A DNA stretch of 42,716 nt from Nitrososphaerota archaeon (GTDB lineage Archaea > Thermoproteota > Nitrososphaeria > Nitrososphaerales > JACPRH01). The notes under the pieces were generated by a model. It made no database searches. It saw nothing but the letters and a program-made list of their open reading frames with translations, and was not told where the DNA came from. The DNA is taken from positions 1 to 42,716 of the forward strand of contig JACPRH010000001.1 of NCBI GenBank assembly GCA_016190055.1. Reading direction: 5' to 3'. This document shows, one piece after another, positions 1 through 8,182 of this stretch. Made by a program: the position numbers and the translations under genes. Every line of letters starts with the position of its first letter. Position 1 is the first letter of the stretch.

Positions 1-224
1 ATTACGTCTCTCCCTTTCTCCTTTTGGTAATATTTACATTTGGGATTTTGGCAAGTAATCTGAATCAAACTCCTTGGACGTGCCATGACGCCATAACAGG
101 TACGAAGCAGTATATTAAACCATCTAAATTAGGACAGTGCCTAGTATTGTAGAAATAGATATCTCGATAGTTTCTTCTGCAAAGGCCTGTATACGTCTGC
201 AATAAGCCTAAGCGAGCTAAGTAG

Positions 225-773
225 TTACTTCGGTGTAGTGAATGAGAAGGTTAACATGTTTTGTGAGGGATGGGTTTTGATATTGCTGCAACCAGCATCT
301 TTCAAGGCAGCTTGGAGAAAGGAGGCCCAGTACAGCGAGAAGTTCAGGTTAATGTCATGATGAACTACGAAGCGATTATCTGAATTCTCAGTTTTGTGCT
401 CATAGCTGGTGAAACGGCTGAACCAGAGTTCGAGAAGACGCGTAAGACTTTCGGAGTCGAAGCCGCCGAAGAGGAGTGAGGATAGCTCACGGGGAACAAA
501 GTAGCCTGCATTCTCGCCTGCAGCACGAGACTCCTCCTCGGAAAGCTTGTCGAAGACACCCTTCAGGATATCTCGGCTGATCGGCAACATACAGAGACCC
601 TCCGAAAAACGATCCCACTCGACATATCGCTTGAAGATTTGGTTAGTCAATGAGTTAATTGTCAGACCTTTTGCCTTCGCGTCCCGACTCAACACCTCCT
701 CTAAAGGAGCATCGATCCTGAGAGTGATGGTTCGGGTAGATCTCTTCAAAACAACCTGATATAATAGACCCAT
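225..773 (-). CDS. Ribbon-helix-helix-type DNA-binding protein with a C-terminal domain of unknown function
   Basis: From the ATG at 773 the protein is 182 residues. Residues about 9-52 look like a ribbon-helix-helix domain: a basic strand (RSTRTITLRID), then two helices with an SLTNQIFKRYVEWD ending. The remaining ~130 residues are not recognised; they contain a Glu-rich helix and an aromatic-rich tail. The family is expected to bind DNA as a dimer and is often autoregulatory. A GTG at 815 in the same frame would add 14 residues, but these lie outside the domain, so I prefer 773. A 15-base palindrome at 810-824, between this gene and the divergent methyltransferase, is a plausible operator. 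The fold is inferred from pattern only; targets are unknown. Confidence 0.72.
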   Translation of the reverse strand: MGLLYQVVLKRSTRTITLRIDAPLEEVLSRDAKAKGLTINSLTNQIFKRYVEWDRFSEGLCMLPISRDILKGVFDKLSEEESRAAGENAGYFVPRELSSLLFGGFDSESLTRLLELWFSRFTSYEHKTENSDNRFVVHHDINLNFSLYWASFLQAALKDAGCSNIKTHPSQNMLTFSFTTPK

Positions 774-809
774 TCTACACTTAAAATTGTTTTGAACAAG
801 AAGAGTCGA

Positions 810-824
810 TTTCACTTAGTGAAA
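810..824. promoter_or_regulatory. 15-base palindrome in a divergent promoter region, possible operator
   Basis: TTTCACTTAGTGAAA is a perfect inverted repeat around one central base. It lies between the leftward ribbon-helix-helix gene and the rightward methyltransferase gene. Such regulators commonly bind short palindromes near their own promoters, so an operator role is an inference from position. Confidence 0.4.
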
Positions 825-854
825 ACCCTATTAGAAGCCTAAGCCAATTATAAA

Positions 855-1475
855 GTGACTACGGTTTTGAGCGTCAGTTTCGAGGAGCGAGAGAAGTGGG
901 ATTCGTTCTACAAGACGAATGCGCCTGATCAGCTGCCTTGGGAAACAGGTAGGGCTGAGCCGGATCTTGCAGAGCTCATCAAACAGGGAGTAGTTGATGA
1001 GGGAAGAGTACTTGATATTTGCTGCGGTCTCGGAACACAGACTATTTACATGGCTAAGCAGGGCTTTGAGGTTTACGGCATTGATATTTCGTCGACTGCG
1101 GTGAAGTTGGCGCAGGAAAGATGTTCAGAGGAGGGAGTGGCTTGCCATCTGACTCAAGGAGACGCGTCGGATCTAAAGTATCCAGACGGGTTCTTCACAT
1201 TCGTCTTTGATCGAGGATGTTTTCACAGCATGAGCCCTGAGCGTCTGGAGACCTATATCCGTGGAATCCATCGTGTATTGAAGGATGGGGGCAAATATTA
1301 CATGAAGTGCTTCAGCTCAAGAAACGGCAACTGGGTGAACAGCTTCACAGAGCAAGACATTAGAAATTACTTCTCACCTCTATTCAAGATACTTGAGATA
1401 AACGAGTACACTCACGTGGAGAACACCTATGGTCAACGCGTCTATCTCTACGGAGTTCTGATGGAGACCCGCTAG
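855..1475 (+). CDS. Class I SAM-dependent methyltransferase (TPMT/TehB-like)
   Basis: This 206-residue protein has a Rossmann-type methyltransferase fold. Motif I is VLDICCGLGTQT at about residues 52-63, followed by an acidic residue ending strand 2 (YGIDIS) and a strand-4 motif FVFDRGCFHSM. The start WDSFYKTNAPDQLPWETGR resembles thiopurine methyltransferase and tellurite-resistance TehB-like families, which methylate small thiols, metalloids or similar compounds. The substrate cannot be told from sequence. The start is a GTG at 855; a TTG at 867 is also possible, because a TATA-like stretch (847-854) lies unusually close to the GTG. The gene is divergent from the ribbon-helix-helix gene and shares its intergenic palindrome. 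Confidence 0.85.
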   Translation: MTTVLSVSFEEREKWDSFYKTNAPDQLPWETGRAEPDLAELIKQGVVDEGRVLDICCGLGTQTIYMAKQGFEVYGIDISSTAVKLAQERCSEEGVACHLTQGDASDLKYPDGFFTFVFDRGCFHSMSPERLETYIRGIHRVLKDGGKYYMKCFSSRNGNWVNSFTEQDIRNYFSPLFKILEINEYTHVENTYGQRVYLYGVLMETR

Positions 1476-1501
1476 TCAACTAACCAGCTAAGGACGCAGA
1501 A

Positions 1502-2518
1502 TTAGACCTTGAGGATGAGCTTGCCGAACTGCCTAGCCTCCTCCATAGTACGTTGCGCTTCAGCAGCCTTGCTCAACGGAAAAACCTGAGAAATAACCGG
1601 TTTCAACCTACCTTCGCTCGCCATCTTCAAAACCTGATAGAACTCACCCATCGTATAGATATACGACCCTTCTATGATCAGCTCGTTGCGGTAAAGAAAC
1701 GAGATGTCGAACTCAATCTTCTTGCCCGTTGTGACACCCGCCGAGACAAGCTTGCCGCCCATCCGCAACGCCTGCAAGCTTTCGTTGAATGTTGCTGCAC
1801 CCACATGATCTATAACGATGTCGACACCATGCTCATTTGTCAACCGCTTTACGGCGTCAACCACATTCTCATTCAGGTAGTTGATAACATGATCCGCGCC
1901 TAGATCCCGAGCCTTTTTGGCCTTCTCCTCGGTGCTGGTTGTCACAATCACTTTCGCACCGAAGATTTTGCCCAGTTGAACCGCATAGACGCTGACCCCG
2001 CTGCCGGCGCCATGTATTAGGACAGTCGAGGTAGCGTCCACGTGGCCTTTGCTTACAAGCATATGCCAAGCGGTTGAGCCTGCGAGAGGCAGTGCAGCGG
2101 CCTCCTCAAAGCTCAGTTTTTCGGGAAGAGGGAAGATGTTCTCAGCCGGGACTGTAACGTATTCGGCGTAACCTCCGTTAGTTTGGTTGCCGATGATCTG
2201 GCGATGCTCACATTGGGTGGGGCGACCTAGTAGACAGGCCTCGCAGTGACCGCAGCTGGTTAAGGGGAAAACTACGACCTTCTCACCGTTCTTCAGTCCA
2301 GTGACACAGTCACCTAACTTGGCGATCTCGCCTGAGATGTCGCTTCCCGAGATATGTGGAAGAGGAGAGCCGCCCATTCGCTCCCAGATATCAAGATGAT
2401 TCAGCGCAACCGCCTTGACTCGGACAAGCACTTCTCCGGGCTGAGGAGATGGGTTTGGAACATCTTCGTATCGAAGCTTGTCTGCTCCACCGTATTCATG
2501 AAAGACGACTGCCTTCAT
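1502..2518 (-). CDS. Medium-chain dehydrogenase/quinone-oxidoreductase-like, NAD(P)-dependent
   Basis: This 338-residue protein is a full-length medium-chain dehydrogenase. It has the N-terminal GroES-like domain, a structural zinc site with four cysteines (CGHCEACLLGRPTQC, spacing CX2CX2CX7C), and a cofactor-binding Rossmann domain with the VLIHGAGSGVSVYAVQL glycine motif. The positions that normally hold the catalytic zinc differ: the usual Cys is Asn in VALNHLD, and the usual GHE is GSD in SGSDISGEI. It probably keeps structural zinc but lacks catalytic zinc, as in many zinc-binding dehydrogenases of the quinone-oxidoreductase branch. It converges with the methyltransferase with a gap of only 26 bases. 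The substrate is unknown. Confidence 0.88.
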   Translation of the reverse strand: MKAVVFHEYGGADKLRYEDVPNPSPQPGEVLVRVKAVALNHLDIWERMGGSPLPHISGSDISGEIAKLGDCVTGLKNGEKVVVFPLTSCGHCEACLLGRPTQCEHRQIIGNQTNGGYAEYVTVPAENIFPLPEKLSFEEAAALPLAGSTAWHMLVSKGHVDATSTVLIHGAGSGVSVYAVQLGKIFGAKVIVTTSTEEKAKKARDLGADHVINYLNENVVDAVKRLTNEHGVDIVIDHVGAATFNESLQALRMGGKLVSAGVTTGKKIEFDISFLYRNELIIEGSYIYTMGEFYQVLKMASEGRLKPVISQVFPLSKAAEAQRTMEEARQFGKLILKV

Positions 2519-2618
2519 ACCAGTTAATCAGTCTCGTTGAAGCGGTGTCTAGCTTGTGCGCAGTTAAATCTTCCGAGCATACAGGGTTTGAGACTGTTCA
2601 AGAGCGCGTTCTTGATCC

Positions 2619-2828
2619 TTAATCGCCCAGCGACCTAGCATATACGCCTCGGATTTGCCTTAGGTTATCCAGATCGTCCATCGCCGCACGGGCTTTCCCG
2701 AGGTCGCCGCTTACAAGGTTTCTTATGAGCCTTTCAAGCTGTTCCGACTCTTCAGTGCCACTATCTATGTGGAGACGTTTCCTCGTGTATTCTATGAACC
2801 CGTCAACCAGTACATCAGTATCGGGCAT
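2619..2828 (-). CDS. Small protein of unknown function
   Basis: This 69-residue ORF starts with ATG and encodes a predicted all-helical acidic protein (IEYTRKRLHIDSG, EQLERLIRNLVSGDL, ARAAMDDLDNLRQIRG) with no cysteines and no membrane segment. It lies 100 bases upstream of the dehydrogenase on the same strand and may be co-transcribed with it. I do not recognise a family. The regular heptad-like spacing of hydrophobic residues and normal composition support a real gene, but its length makes this uncertain. Confidence 0.5.
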   Translation of the reverse strand: MPDTDVLVDGFIEYTRKRLHIDSGTEESEQLERLIRNLVSGDLGKARAAMDDLDNLRQIRGVYARSLGD

Positions 2829-2989
2829 AATTCGATAAGCATCTTCCTTCGATTAAAGGATCACGCGGAGTGAGGATCATCGGCTTCTCTCAATTTGGGA
2901 GTAAGTGGACATCCAAGTAGTGAAAGCTGTATCTGAGAAGTCCGTCATAACAAAAGGTTTAACAAAACCAGCGTTACTGTGGTAATAGA

Positions 2990-3604
2990 TTGAGCCCAAA
3001 GATTGATTTGAAGAAGGATCTGAAGAGATTCTATTCAGCTGCGACTGAACCGTCTGTTATTGATGTGCCTTCAGCTAAGTTTCTTACAGTCGTAGGACAA
3101 GGAGAACCTGGTGGCTCATTGTATCAGAAGGGGGTTGAAGCGCTTTTCACTGCGGCTTACACCTTGAAGTTTCAGGAGAAATCTGAAGGGCGCGATTTTA
3201 CTGTCATGGGCCTTGAGGGTCTCTGGTGGTGGGATCCTCCAGCAACATCGATCGAGCAGGTTCCAAGAGAGCTTATACAGTGGAAGTCGATGATCAAACA
3301 GCCAGACTTTGTTACCGGCGAGATGGCGTCAAAAGCTAAGGCTTCGGCCCGAAAACGAGGCAAAGGTGGAGATCTTCTCGACCAAGTTGTTCTTGAGGAG
3401 TTCCACGAAGGCCTATGCGTACAAATTATGCATATCGGCCCTTACTCTGAGGAGGGTAGAAGCATCGCAAAACTAAGCAGTTTCATCGAGGAGAACAACC
3501 TCCGCATGCGAGGTCACCACCACGAAATCTACCTAAGCGACCCGCGTAGAACCGCGCCTGAGAAAATAAAGACAATTATTCGGCACCCTATTGAAAGCAA
3601 GTAA
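2990..3604 (+). CDS. GyrI-like small-molecule-binding domain protein
   Basis: The protein is 204 residues from a TTG start. The N-terminal LKRFYSAATEPSVIDVPSAKFLTVVGQGEPGG and the later GLEGLWWWDPP and LCVQIMHIGPYSEEG segments match the pattern of stand-alone GyrI-like proteins (the ligand-binding fold of BmrR/SOUL type). A LRMRGHHHEIYLSDPRRTAPEKIKTIIRHPI ending is typical of this group. These proteins have no DNA-binding domain; some hydrolyse or sequester xenobiotics, but the ligand here is unknown. It is a single gene that converges on the multihaem cytochrome across a hairpin at 3773-3803. Confidence 0.8.
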   Translation: MSPKIDLKKDLKRFYSAATEPSVIDVPSAKFLTVVGQGEPGGSLYQKGVEALFTAAYTLKFQEKSEGRDFTVMGLEGLWWWDPPATSIEQVPRELIQWKSMIKQPDFVTGEMASKAKASARKRGKGGDLLDQVVLEEFHEGLCVQIMHIGPYSEEGRSIAKLSSFIEENNLRMRGHHHEIYLSDPRRTAPEKIKTIIRHPIESK

Positions 3605-3772
3605 GATGAAGAAAGAGACAGATAGATAGACGAATTGGAAACGAGTCTGGGAACCGGCAGTTCTGGCGTGACTGTTTTCGCTGCATTAGCATCACGTGGT
3701 TGATATACGGTAGACTATCCTAGGTTGCAGTTTAAGGGGAAGACTACTATTAGCAAGCGAAAAAATTTGGAG

Positions 3773-3803
3773 GAGAATGATCCTATCTAGATGGGTCATT
3801 CTC
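3773..3803. terminator. Hairpin between convergent genes, possible bidirectional terminator
   Basis: GAGAATGATCC and GGGTCATTCTC form an 11-base stem (one G-T pair) around a 9-base loop. The hairpin lies between the ends of the GyrI-like gene (3604) and the leftward multihaem cytochrome gene (3831). Use as a terminator is inferred; archaeal termination often depends mainly on T-runs, and only a short one is present. Confidence 0.4.
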
Positions 3804-3830
3804 TTTGACCTGTATCACGATAGTTGTTGT

Positions 3831-5015
3831 TTATTCTGCGCCTGCAGGCATCGGGTGACCGGCGTGGCAGTCGTAGCACTGGACACCGTAGTGGGCGGTT
3901 AGTCCTTCTGCGAAGAATTGTGCGTGACAAGTGCCGCAGATCTGCTTTGAGTTTGTGGACAAAGTCATTGAGTGCTGGTAGTAAGGCTGGTATCCTGCGC
4001 CGATGGCTCTAGTTTCAGGCAGTTTGCCTTCTGCTGCATCTTTTATCATTGTGAGAGTTGAGTGGCACAGGCTGTCGTCGGAGCTGCAACTGTTTCTATC
4101 TGAGATAGTGCCTATGTACTCTATCGGTATTCCTTTGTAGGGGAACTTTATCGTTGTGATTGTTCTGACGTTCTCCCAGAGCGCGCTCATCTTGATTATC
4201 TTGGTGTATTTTCCAGTGTGGAAGTTCCAGTTGTGGCTGCCGGCGAACTTTGCGTGGCTCCAAGCGCCGTTTGAGTATTTGAGCGGCCCAAGATACCGGT
4301 CATATGTTTCGATTGTGAATGTTTTGCTGCTGTTCGCAACCATGTATACTACGTCATCAGTCTTAACTTCGATGCGGGTCGCACTGATCGATGATGACGC
4401 ATTGAGTTGGATGCTGAAGTAGTCAGGGTACAGCCCAGACAAGACTACATTGTACACACCTGATGAAGTTTCGTTTAGTGTAATAGGGCCCGTATCGGCG
4501 TTAGAGTAGGTGTAATCGAAGAACTTGAACTTAGCATGAATGGTTCGCCCAGACACGCCGGTGGTCACGGTCAAGTTGATGTACGACGTTGGGGTGGAAG
4601 TGGTGTTCTTCCATGTTCCAGTCCAGCCTTTGCCATACGGGAATACGATCTGTTTGTATCCTAGAGCCCACCATTCGCCAGCGTAATTATTGGAAGGCGA
4701 GTTTTCATACCATACAGCCCAGTCAGCCATTCCAAATTCACCCCAGCGGTCTCTCTTACCGTGGCATGCGATACAGACGTATGTTTCAGGTTGCGCGCTT
4801 GTCGCGTCCTGCGCCGACATCTCCTCAACCAAGTACTGCCCGTGAGCCGTGGAAACCATCTCTTCGTACTTGCCATAGTGGCATTGTAGACAAGTCACTT
4901 CACCTTTACCCTGTATCGTATGTGTACCAGTAATCTCCTGACCCACCGCACCGTATACGCCCAAGGCACTCACTAGTACCATTAGCACAAGTAACAGGAT
5001 TTGCCGTTTACTCAC
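3831..5015 (-). CDS. Secreted multihaem cytochrome c with a large insert between haem motifs
   Basis: From the GTG at 5015 the protein is 394 residues with an N-terminal signal or anchor (KRQILLLVLMVLVSALGVYG). Four canonical CXXCH motifs are visible: CLQCH and CIACH near the N terminus, CGTCH and CYDCH near the C terminus. Between them lie about 220 residues rich in Thr, Ser and aromatics that look like a beta-sandwich. A CX6CH stretch (CSSDDSLCH) precedes the last pair and could be a fifth, atypical haem site. A TTG at 5039 lies in the same frame, but the TATA-like element at 5046-5055 fits the GTG better. The protein probably acts outside the membrane in electron transfer; partners and substrate are unknown. 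Confidence 0.82.
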   Translation of the reverse strand: MSKRQILLLVLMVLVSALGVYGAVGQEITGTHTIQGKGEVTCLQCHYGKYEEMVSTAHGQYLVEEMSAQDATSAQPETYVCIACHGKRDRWGEFGMADWAVWYENSPSNNYAGEWWALGYKQIVFPYGKGWTGTWKNTTSTPTSYINLTVTTGVSGRTIHAKFKFFDYTYSNADTGPITLNETSSGVYNVVLSGLYPDYFSIQLNASSSISATRIEVKTDDVVYMVANSSKTFTIETYDRYLGPLKYSNGAWSHAKFAGSHNWNFHTGKYTKIIKMSALWENVRTITTIKFPYKGIPIEYIGTISDRNSCSSDDSLCHSTLTMIKDAAEGKLPETRAIGAGYQPYYQHSMTLSTNSKQICGTCHAQFFAEGLTAHYGVQCYDCHAGHPMPAGAE

Positions 5016-5045
5016 AGAAATCCTGTTATAAAGCAGCAAGCGAAA

Positions 5046-5055
5046 ATATAAATAT
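5046..5055 (-). promoter_or_regulatory. TATA-like promoter of the multihaem cytochrome gene
   Basis: On the minus strand this reads ATATTTATAT. Its centre is about 35 bases upstream of the GTG at 5015, leaving a leader of roughly 10 bases, but only about 11 bases upstream of the alternative TTG at 5039. It therefore helps decide the start. Confidence 0.5.
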
Positions 5056-5215
5056 CATGCCCAAAACACCATTATACAATAATTAGTATATTAATCACAA
5101 CTGGCGAGTTATTGAAAACTCAAATAAACCACACAAAAGACTGAAAACCCATAAAAACAAATAGATGACACCGCGCCAAGATATAGCGAATGAAGAACTA
5201 TTGCAGATTAGAAAA

Positions 5216-5301
5216 CGCCAGGGGTGGGATTTGAACCCACGAGACCCCGAAGGGTCACAGGCTCTCAAGGCCTGCGCAATAGACCACTCTGCCACCCCGG
5301 C
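5216..5301 (-). tRNA. tRNA-Ser (anticodon UGA)
   Basis: The minus strand folds into a full cloverleaf. The acceptor stem GCCGGGG pairs with CCCTGGC (one G-U), the anticodon stem is CAGGC/GCCTG, and the loop CTTGAGA holds anticodon TGA. The long variable arm (ACCC/GGGT) is typical of serine tRNAs, the T arm is GTGGG TTCAAAT CCCAC, and the discriminator base is G. CCA is not encoded and no intron is seen. A TATA-like ATATAATCC lies about 26 bases upstream of the 5' end. Confidence 0.97.
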
Positions 5302-5495
5302 GTCTTCAACCCGGCATTATGGGATTATATCCTTAGCTAAAAACGATGAGTAAGGGAAAACCGATAACTCCCTAATCCGGTGATTAAGCATTATCCGTTA
5401 AGTTGCCGCACCTCGCTAAGCTTCGATTCTTTGAAATATCTGGGCCACCATCATAGAAGGGTATGTTGTTGATCAATTGTGAGGTGTAGAGGAAA

Positions 5496-6197
5496 TTGCT
5501 GAAAGAGGATAGGACACCTGTTAGTCTACGAATCGATTCTGTGTCTATTGAAGGCGAATTGGTTGTTCCCGAGGGGGCTGAGGCGGTTGTGCTGTTTGCT
5601 CATGGGAGTGGAAGCAGCAGGTTTAGCCCCAGAAACAACTATGTGGCTGAGGTTCTCCGCAAGAAAGGTCTCGCTACGCTACTGTTTGATCTGCTCACCG
5701 AGGAGGAGGATATGATTTACGGTAATCGCTTTAACATAACTCTACTGGCTGAGAGGTTGATGCTTGCAACTCAGTGGATTATAGATAATCCTGAGACAGC
5801 CGATATGCGGATCGGCTACTTCGGCGCAAGCACAGGTGCAGCCGCAGCGCTTCAAGCTTCAGTTGAGGTCAACTCGGATTTAATCGGAGCTGTTGTCTCT
5901 CGAGGAGGCAGACCTGATCTGGCGCAAGCGTATCTCACAAAGGTTCATGCGCCGACTTTGCTGATTGTAGGTGGTAGAGATCCGATTGTGTTGGAGCTGA
6001 ATCGAGAGGTTCTTCAACGTTTGAAAAGCGAAAAAGAGTTAGCTGTAGTCGCTAATGCAACCCATCTCTTTGAAGAGCCCGGTGCACTAGAGGAGGTAGC
6101 ACGGCTAGCAGCAGATTGGTTCACTAAATACCTGTCAAAGAAGAGGAAAGGAGCCGCGGCGTCCCCTCAAGAAAAACAAAGCAGGATCGCGCAATAA
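5496..6197 (+). CDS. Alpha/beta hydrolase of the dienelactone-hydrolase type
   Basis: This 233-residue protein starts at a TTG preceded by a purine-rich GAGGTGTAGAGG. It begins with a strand leading to VLFAHGSGSSR (oxyanion-hole region). The nucleophile elbow is GASTGAAAA (Ser near residue 107), the acid is Asp in LIVGGRDPIV, and the catalytic His is in NATHLFEEPGALEE. This pattern is seen in the small dienelactone-hydrolase-like proteins that in some bacteria are fused to a phosphoribosyltransferase; here the hydrolase stands alone. The last ~25 residues are Lys/Gln rich and probably disordered. The substrate is unknown. No linked gene suggests a pathway. Confidence 0.85.
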   Translation: MLKEDRTPVSLRIDSVSIEGELVVPEGAEAVVLFAHGSGSSRFSPRNNYVAEVLRKKGLATLLFDLLTEEEDMIYGNRFNITLLAERLMLATQWIIDNPETADMRIGYFGASTGAAAALQASVEVNSDLIGAVVSRGGRPDLAQAYLTKVHAPTLLIVGGRDPIVLELNREVLQRLKSEKELAVVANATHLFEEPGALEEVARLAADWFTKYLSKKRKGAAASPQEKQSRIAQ

Positions 6198-6929
6198 TGA
6201 AGCCGACTCAGCTAAACAACCGACACATGGAAGGCCCTGCATACATCCAGCTAATAGGCTAGCAACAGGTTTGATGAAATTAATTAGCACGTACCTTTGA
6301 CTTCAAAGCCTTAATCGTCCCAGAATTAACCCTATGAAGTACCCACCAAATATTGGGCAGAAAATACTGATAGTTGTAAACAGCCAGTTCAAGTTCCACC
6401 ATTCAGTTGGGCTGAAATTTCGTATAAATGGTACATAGACCTTGCCGCGTTTGCCCTTGACGGTTCCGTCCTGCTTAGACTAATCTGTCTCTCCGGTTCC
6501 GACTGAGAAGGCGTAGTCAGCGCCCCAGAAACCGAATGACATAAGGAAGCCACCCGTTGAAAGAAGACCACGCCTACAAGCTCATCCAGTAGTTGTCTCG
6601 AATGAACTGGGTGGTCGTTACACTCACAAACAATGCTACAATTGAAACAGCAATGAATTTGAATTCTCTACGCATATAACCTACTCTCACCTCACTTCAC
6701 CGAATCTAGGAGTGACAACCAAAATCATGGATGGAGAAGTAACAAGGAGACTGCTCAACAAAAACAAATAATTATTCCTTACAGAATCTTGTGAGCAATA
6801 CAAATAGAAAAATGTTGAAACCCCTCATTCTGACGGATGTACTTCTCGGAGAACCGAGTTACTAATGCTTAGGAGGCTGGACTATACAGATATATTTGGG
6901 CGATTTATCTCCCTTTAACTGCTGATATT
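6198..6929. other. Long gap holding only the broken membrane-protein gene
   Basis: Between the hydrolase and the next membrane protein I see no intact gene. The central part (6303-6675) is the pseudogene listed separately. The flanks (6198-6302 and 6676-6929) show no RNA gene or obvious repeat. Confidence 0.5.
6303..6675 (-). pseudogene. Broken gene for a small membrane protein (one frameshift, one in-frame stop)
   Basis: Read from the ATG at 6675, the minus strand gives MRREFKFIAVSIVALFVSV, a clear membrane segment, and then stops after NYWMSL. Shifting frame near 6570-6585 continues as LLSTGGFLMSFGFWGADY to a TAG at 6480-6482. The same frame then resumes with GKRGKVYVPFIRNFSPTEW and a second or third membrane segment (WLFTTISIFCPIFGGYFIGL), ending at TGA 6303-6305. 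The total of about 123 codons reads as one small multi-pass membrane protein with two lesions. The family is not recognised. Sequencing error is an alternative explanation for the frameshift, less so for both lesions. Confidence 0.6.
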
Positions 6930-7166
6930 GTGAGTAGGCTTTCGCGTCGCGAGGTCATCGTGAAGACCGTCGGTGTGGTAGGGCTGCTGTTCGGTGCAGT
7001 GGTCGTAGCCTTTTTTGTAACACACTACTACGGACATTTACCGACATCAAAATACGTGATGACCGCAGGAGTTATGTTCGGCGGCTTCTTCTGTTACATC
7101 GGCTATGTCTCCCTCTGCTTCCGAGAGAGGGAAACAGGTCTTTACGTCTACGAAACCGACATCTAG
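6930..7166 (+). CDS. Small two-pass membrane protein of unknown function
   Basis: This 78-residue protein starts at GTG. It has a basic N terminus (SRLSRREVIVK), a first membrane segment (VGVVGLLFGAVVVAFFV), a short outer loop with YYGHLPTSKY, a second segment (VMTAGVMFGGFFCYIGYVSL) and a charged tail. The composition and topology are those of a real membrane protein, but I do not recognise a family. It precedes the archaease gene by 113 bases on the same strand, with a separate TATA-like element before archaease, so co-transcription is uncertain. Confidence 0.6.
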   Translation: MSRLSRREVIVKTVGVVGLLFGAVVVAFFVTHYYGHLPTSKYVMTAGVMFGGFFCYIGYVSLCFRERETGLYVYETDI

Positions 7167-7279
7167 CCTAACAGAAATAATCAGCTGATGACTTGTCAAC
7201 CTCCAGCTTTTCCTGCAAGCTAAGGCTATATTTAGCCAGAGATATCCAGCGGTATTGAGAGGAGAGAAGAGGCTCGAAT

Positions 7280-7705
7280 TTGACGGGGTATACTTTTCTT
7301 GAACATATTACAGACGCCTTGATCAGGGCTGAAGGGAGCAGTCTTGAGGAGGCCTTTGCTAACGCAGCCCGCGGCCTCACCGATACGATGGTGCACATAG
7401 AGACTGTAGAGGAGAAGACTGAGGAGCAGTTCACCGTTCAGGGCAGTGACCTTGAAAACCTGCTTTACAACTGGCTTGAAACTCTGCTTATCAAGGTGAC
7501 GACTGAAGACATGGTCTTCTCAACGTTTAACCTAAAAATCCGAAGAATCAAGGAGGGCTATGAGCTCACCGGCACAGGTCGCGGTGAAGAACTCAACCTT
7601 GAGAGACACAAGCCTAAGACTGAGGTTAAAGCAGCCACTTACCATCTGATGAAGATCGAGCGGACAAACGGGCACGTGACTCTACAGTTCCTTATGGACC
7701 TCTAA
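7280..7705 (+). CDS. Archaease, activator of RtcB RNA ligase
   Basis: This 141-residue protein matches archaease along its length. It opens with YTFLEHITDALIRAEGSSLEEAFANAARGL, where the conserved His and Asp form part of the metal site, and ends with TEVKAATYHLMKIERTNGHVTLQFLMDL. Archaease speeds guanylylation and turnover of the tRNA-splicing ligase RtcB, and RtcB is not in this window. The start is TTG at 7280, preceded by a strong GAGAGGAGAG purine run. A TATA-like GCTATATTTA at about 7225-7234 gives a leader carrying this ribosome-binding site, unlike the leaderless neighbours. Confidence 0.93.
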   Translation: MTGYTFLEHITDALIRAEGSSLEEAFANAARGLTDTMVHIETVEEKTEEQFTVQGSDLENLLYNWLETLLIKVTTEDMVFSTFNLKIRRIKEGYELTGTGRGEELNLERHKPKTEVKAATYHLMKIERTNGHVTLQFLMDL

Positions 7706-7710
7706 ACATT

Positions 7711-7720
7711 AAAATATACA
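7711..7720 (+). promoter_or_regulatory. TATA-like promoter of the thioredoxin gene
   Basis: AAAATATACA is centred about 26 bases upstream of the GTG start, the spacing expected when transcription begins at the start codon itself. Confidence 0.55.
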
Positions 7721-7740
7721 CGTAAAACCGGTTCCTTAAC

Positions 7741-8148
7741 GTGGTAGATCCAGAGCTTGAAAAGATACTTAAGCAAAGAACGCTTGATCTTCAACATAGC
7801 GCGGAGAGTGGAAAATTAAAGATGGGGCAACTAGTTGAACTGAACAACTCAAACTTCAACATAATAATGAGCGACGCCAAACCAGTACTAGTCGACTTTT
7901 GGGCTGAATGGTGCGGCCCCTGCCGAATCATGCACCCAGTCTTCGAGAAACTGGCATCAGAGTATGGTGGAAAAATGGTGTTCGCACGACTTAATGTCGA
8001 TGAGAATGGTGAGCTCGCAGCTAAATACCGTGTCATGTCTATCCCGACCTTCATGGTCTTCAAAGCTGGTCGACCCGTAGACATGGTCGTCGGAGCGGTT
8101 GGAGAAAACGGTCTCCGAAAAATGATTGAGAAAAACACCAGCCAGTAA
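7741..8148 (+). CDS. Thioredoxin with an N-terminal extension
   Basis: The 135-residue protein contains a complete thioredoxin fold. The active site is FWAEWCGPCRIMHP at about residues 54-67, and the cis-Pro is in VMSIPTFMVFK. About 30 residues precede the domain (VDPELEKILKQRTLDLQH), predicted helical and charged, with no signal peptide, so the protein is cytoplasmic. The GTG start at 7741 lies 26 bases after the centre of a TATA-like element at 7711-7720, which suggests a leaderless transcript. It likely reduces protein disulfides; its reductase is not in the window. Confidence 0.93.
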   Translation: MVDPELEKILKQRTLDLQHSAESGKLKMGQLVELNNSNFNIIMSDAKPVLVDFWAEWCGPCRIMHPVFEKLASEYGGKMVFARLNVDENGELAAKYRVMSIPTFMVFKAGRPVDMVVGAVGENGLRKMIEKNTSQ

Positions 8149-8182
8149 GCAAGTAACACAGCAAGTAAAATATTAAGTGAAG

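Noticed and set aside
847-854. TATA-like ATTATAAA directly before the methyltransferase GTG.
   Set aside because: Only one to eight bases from the start codon, too close to drive that gene; probably chance AT richness.
5095-5353. Open frames on both strands across the tRNA-Ser region.
   Set aside because: They read through the tRNA and have no protein-like features.
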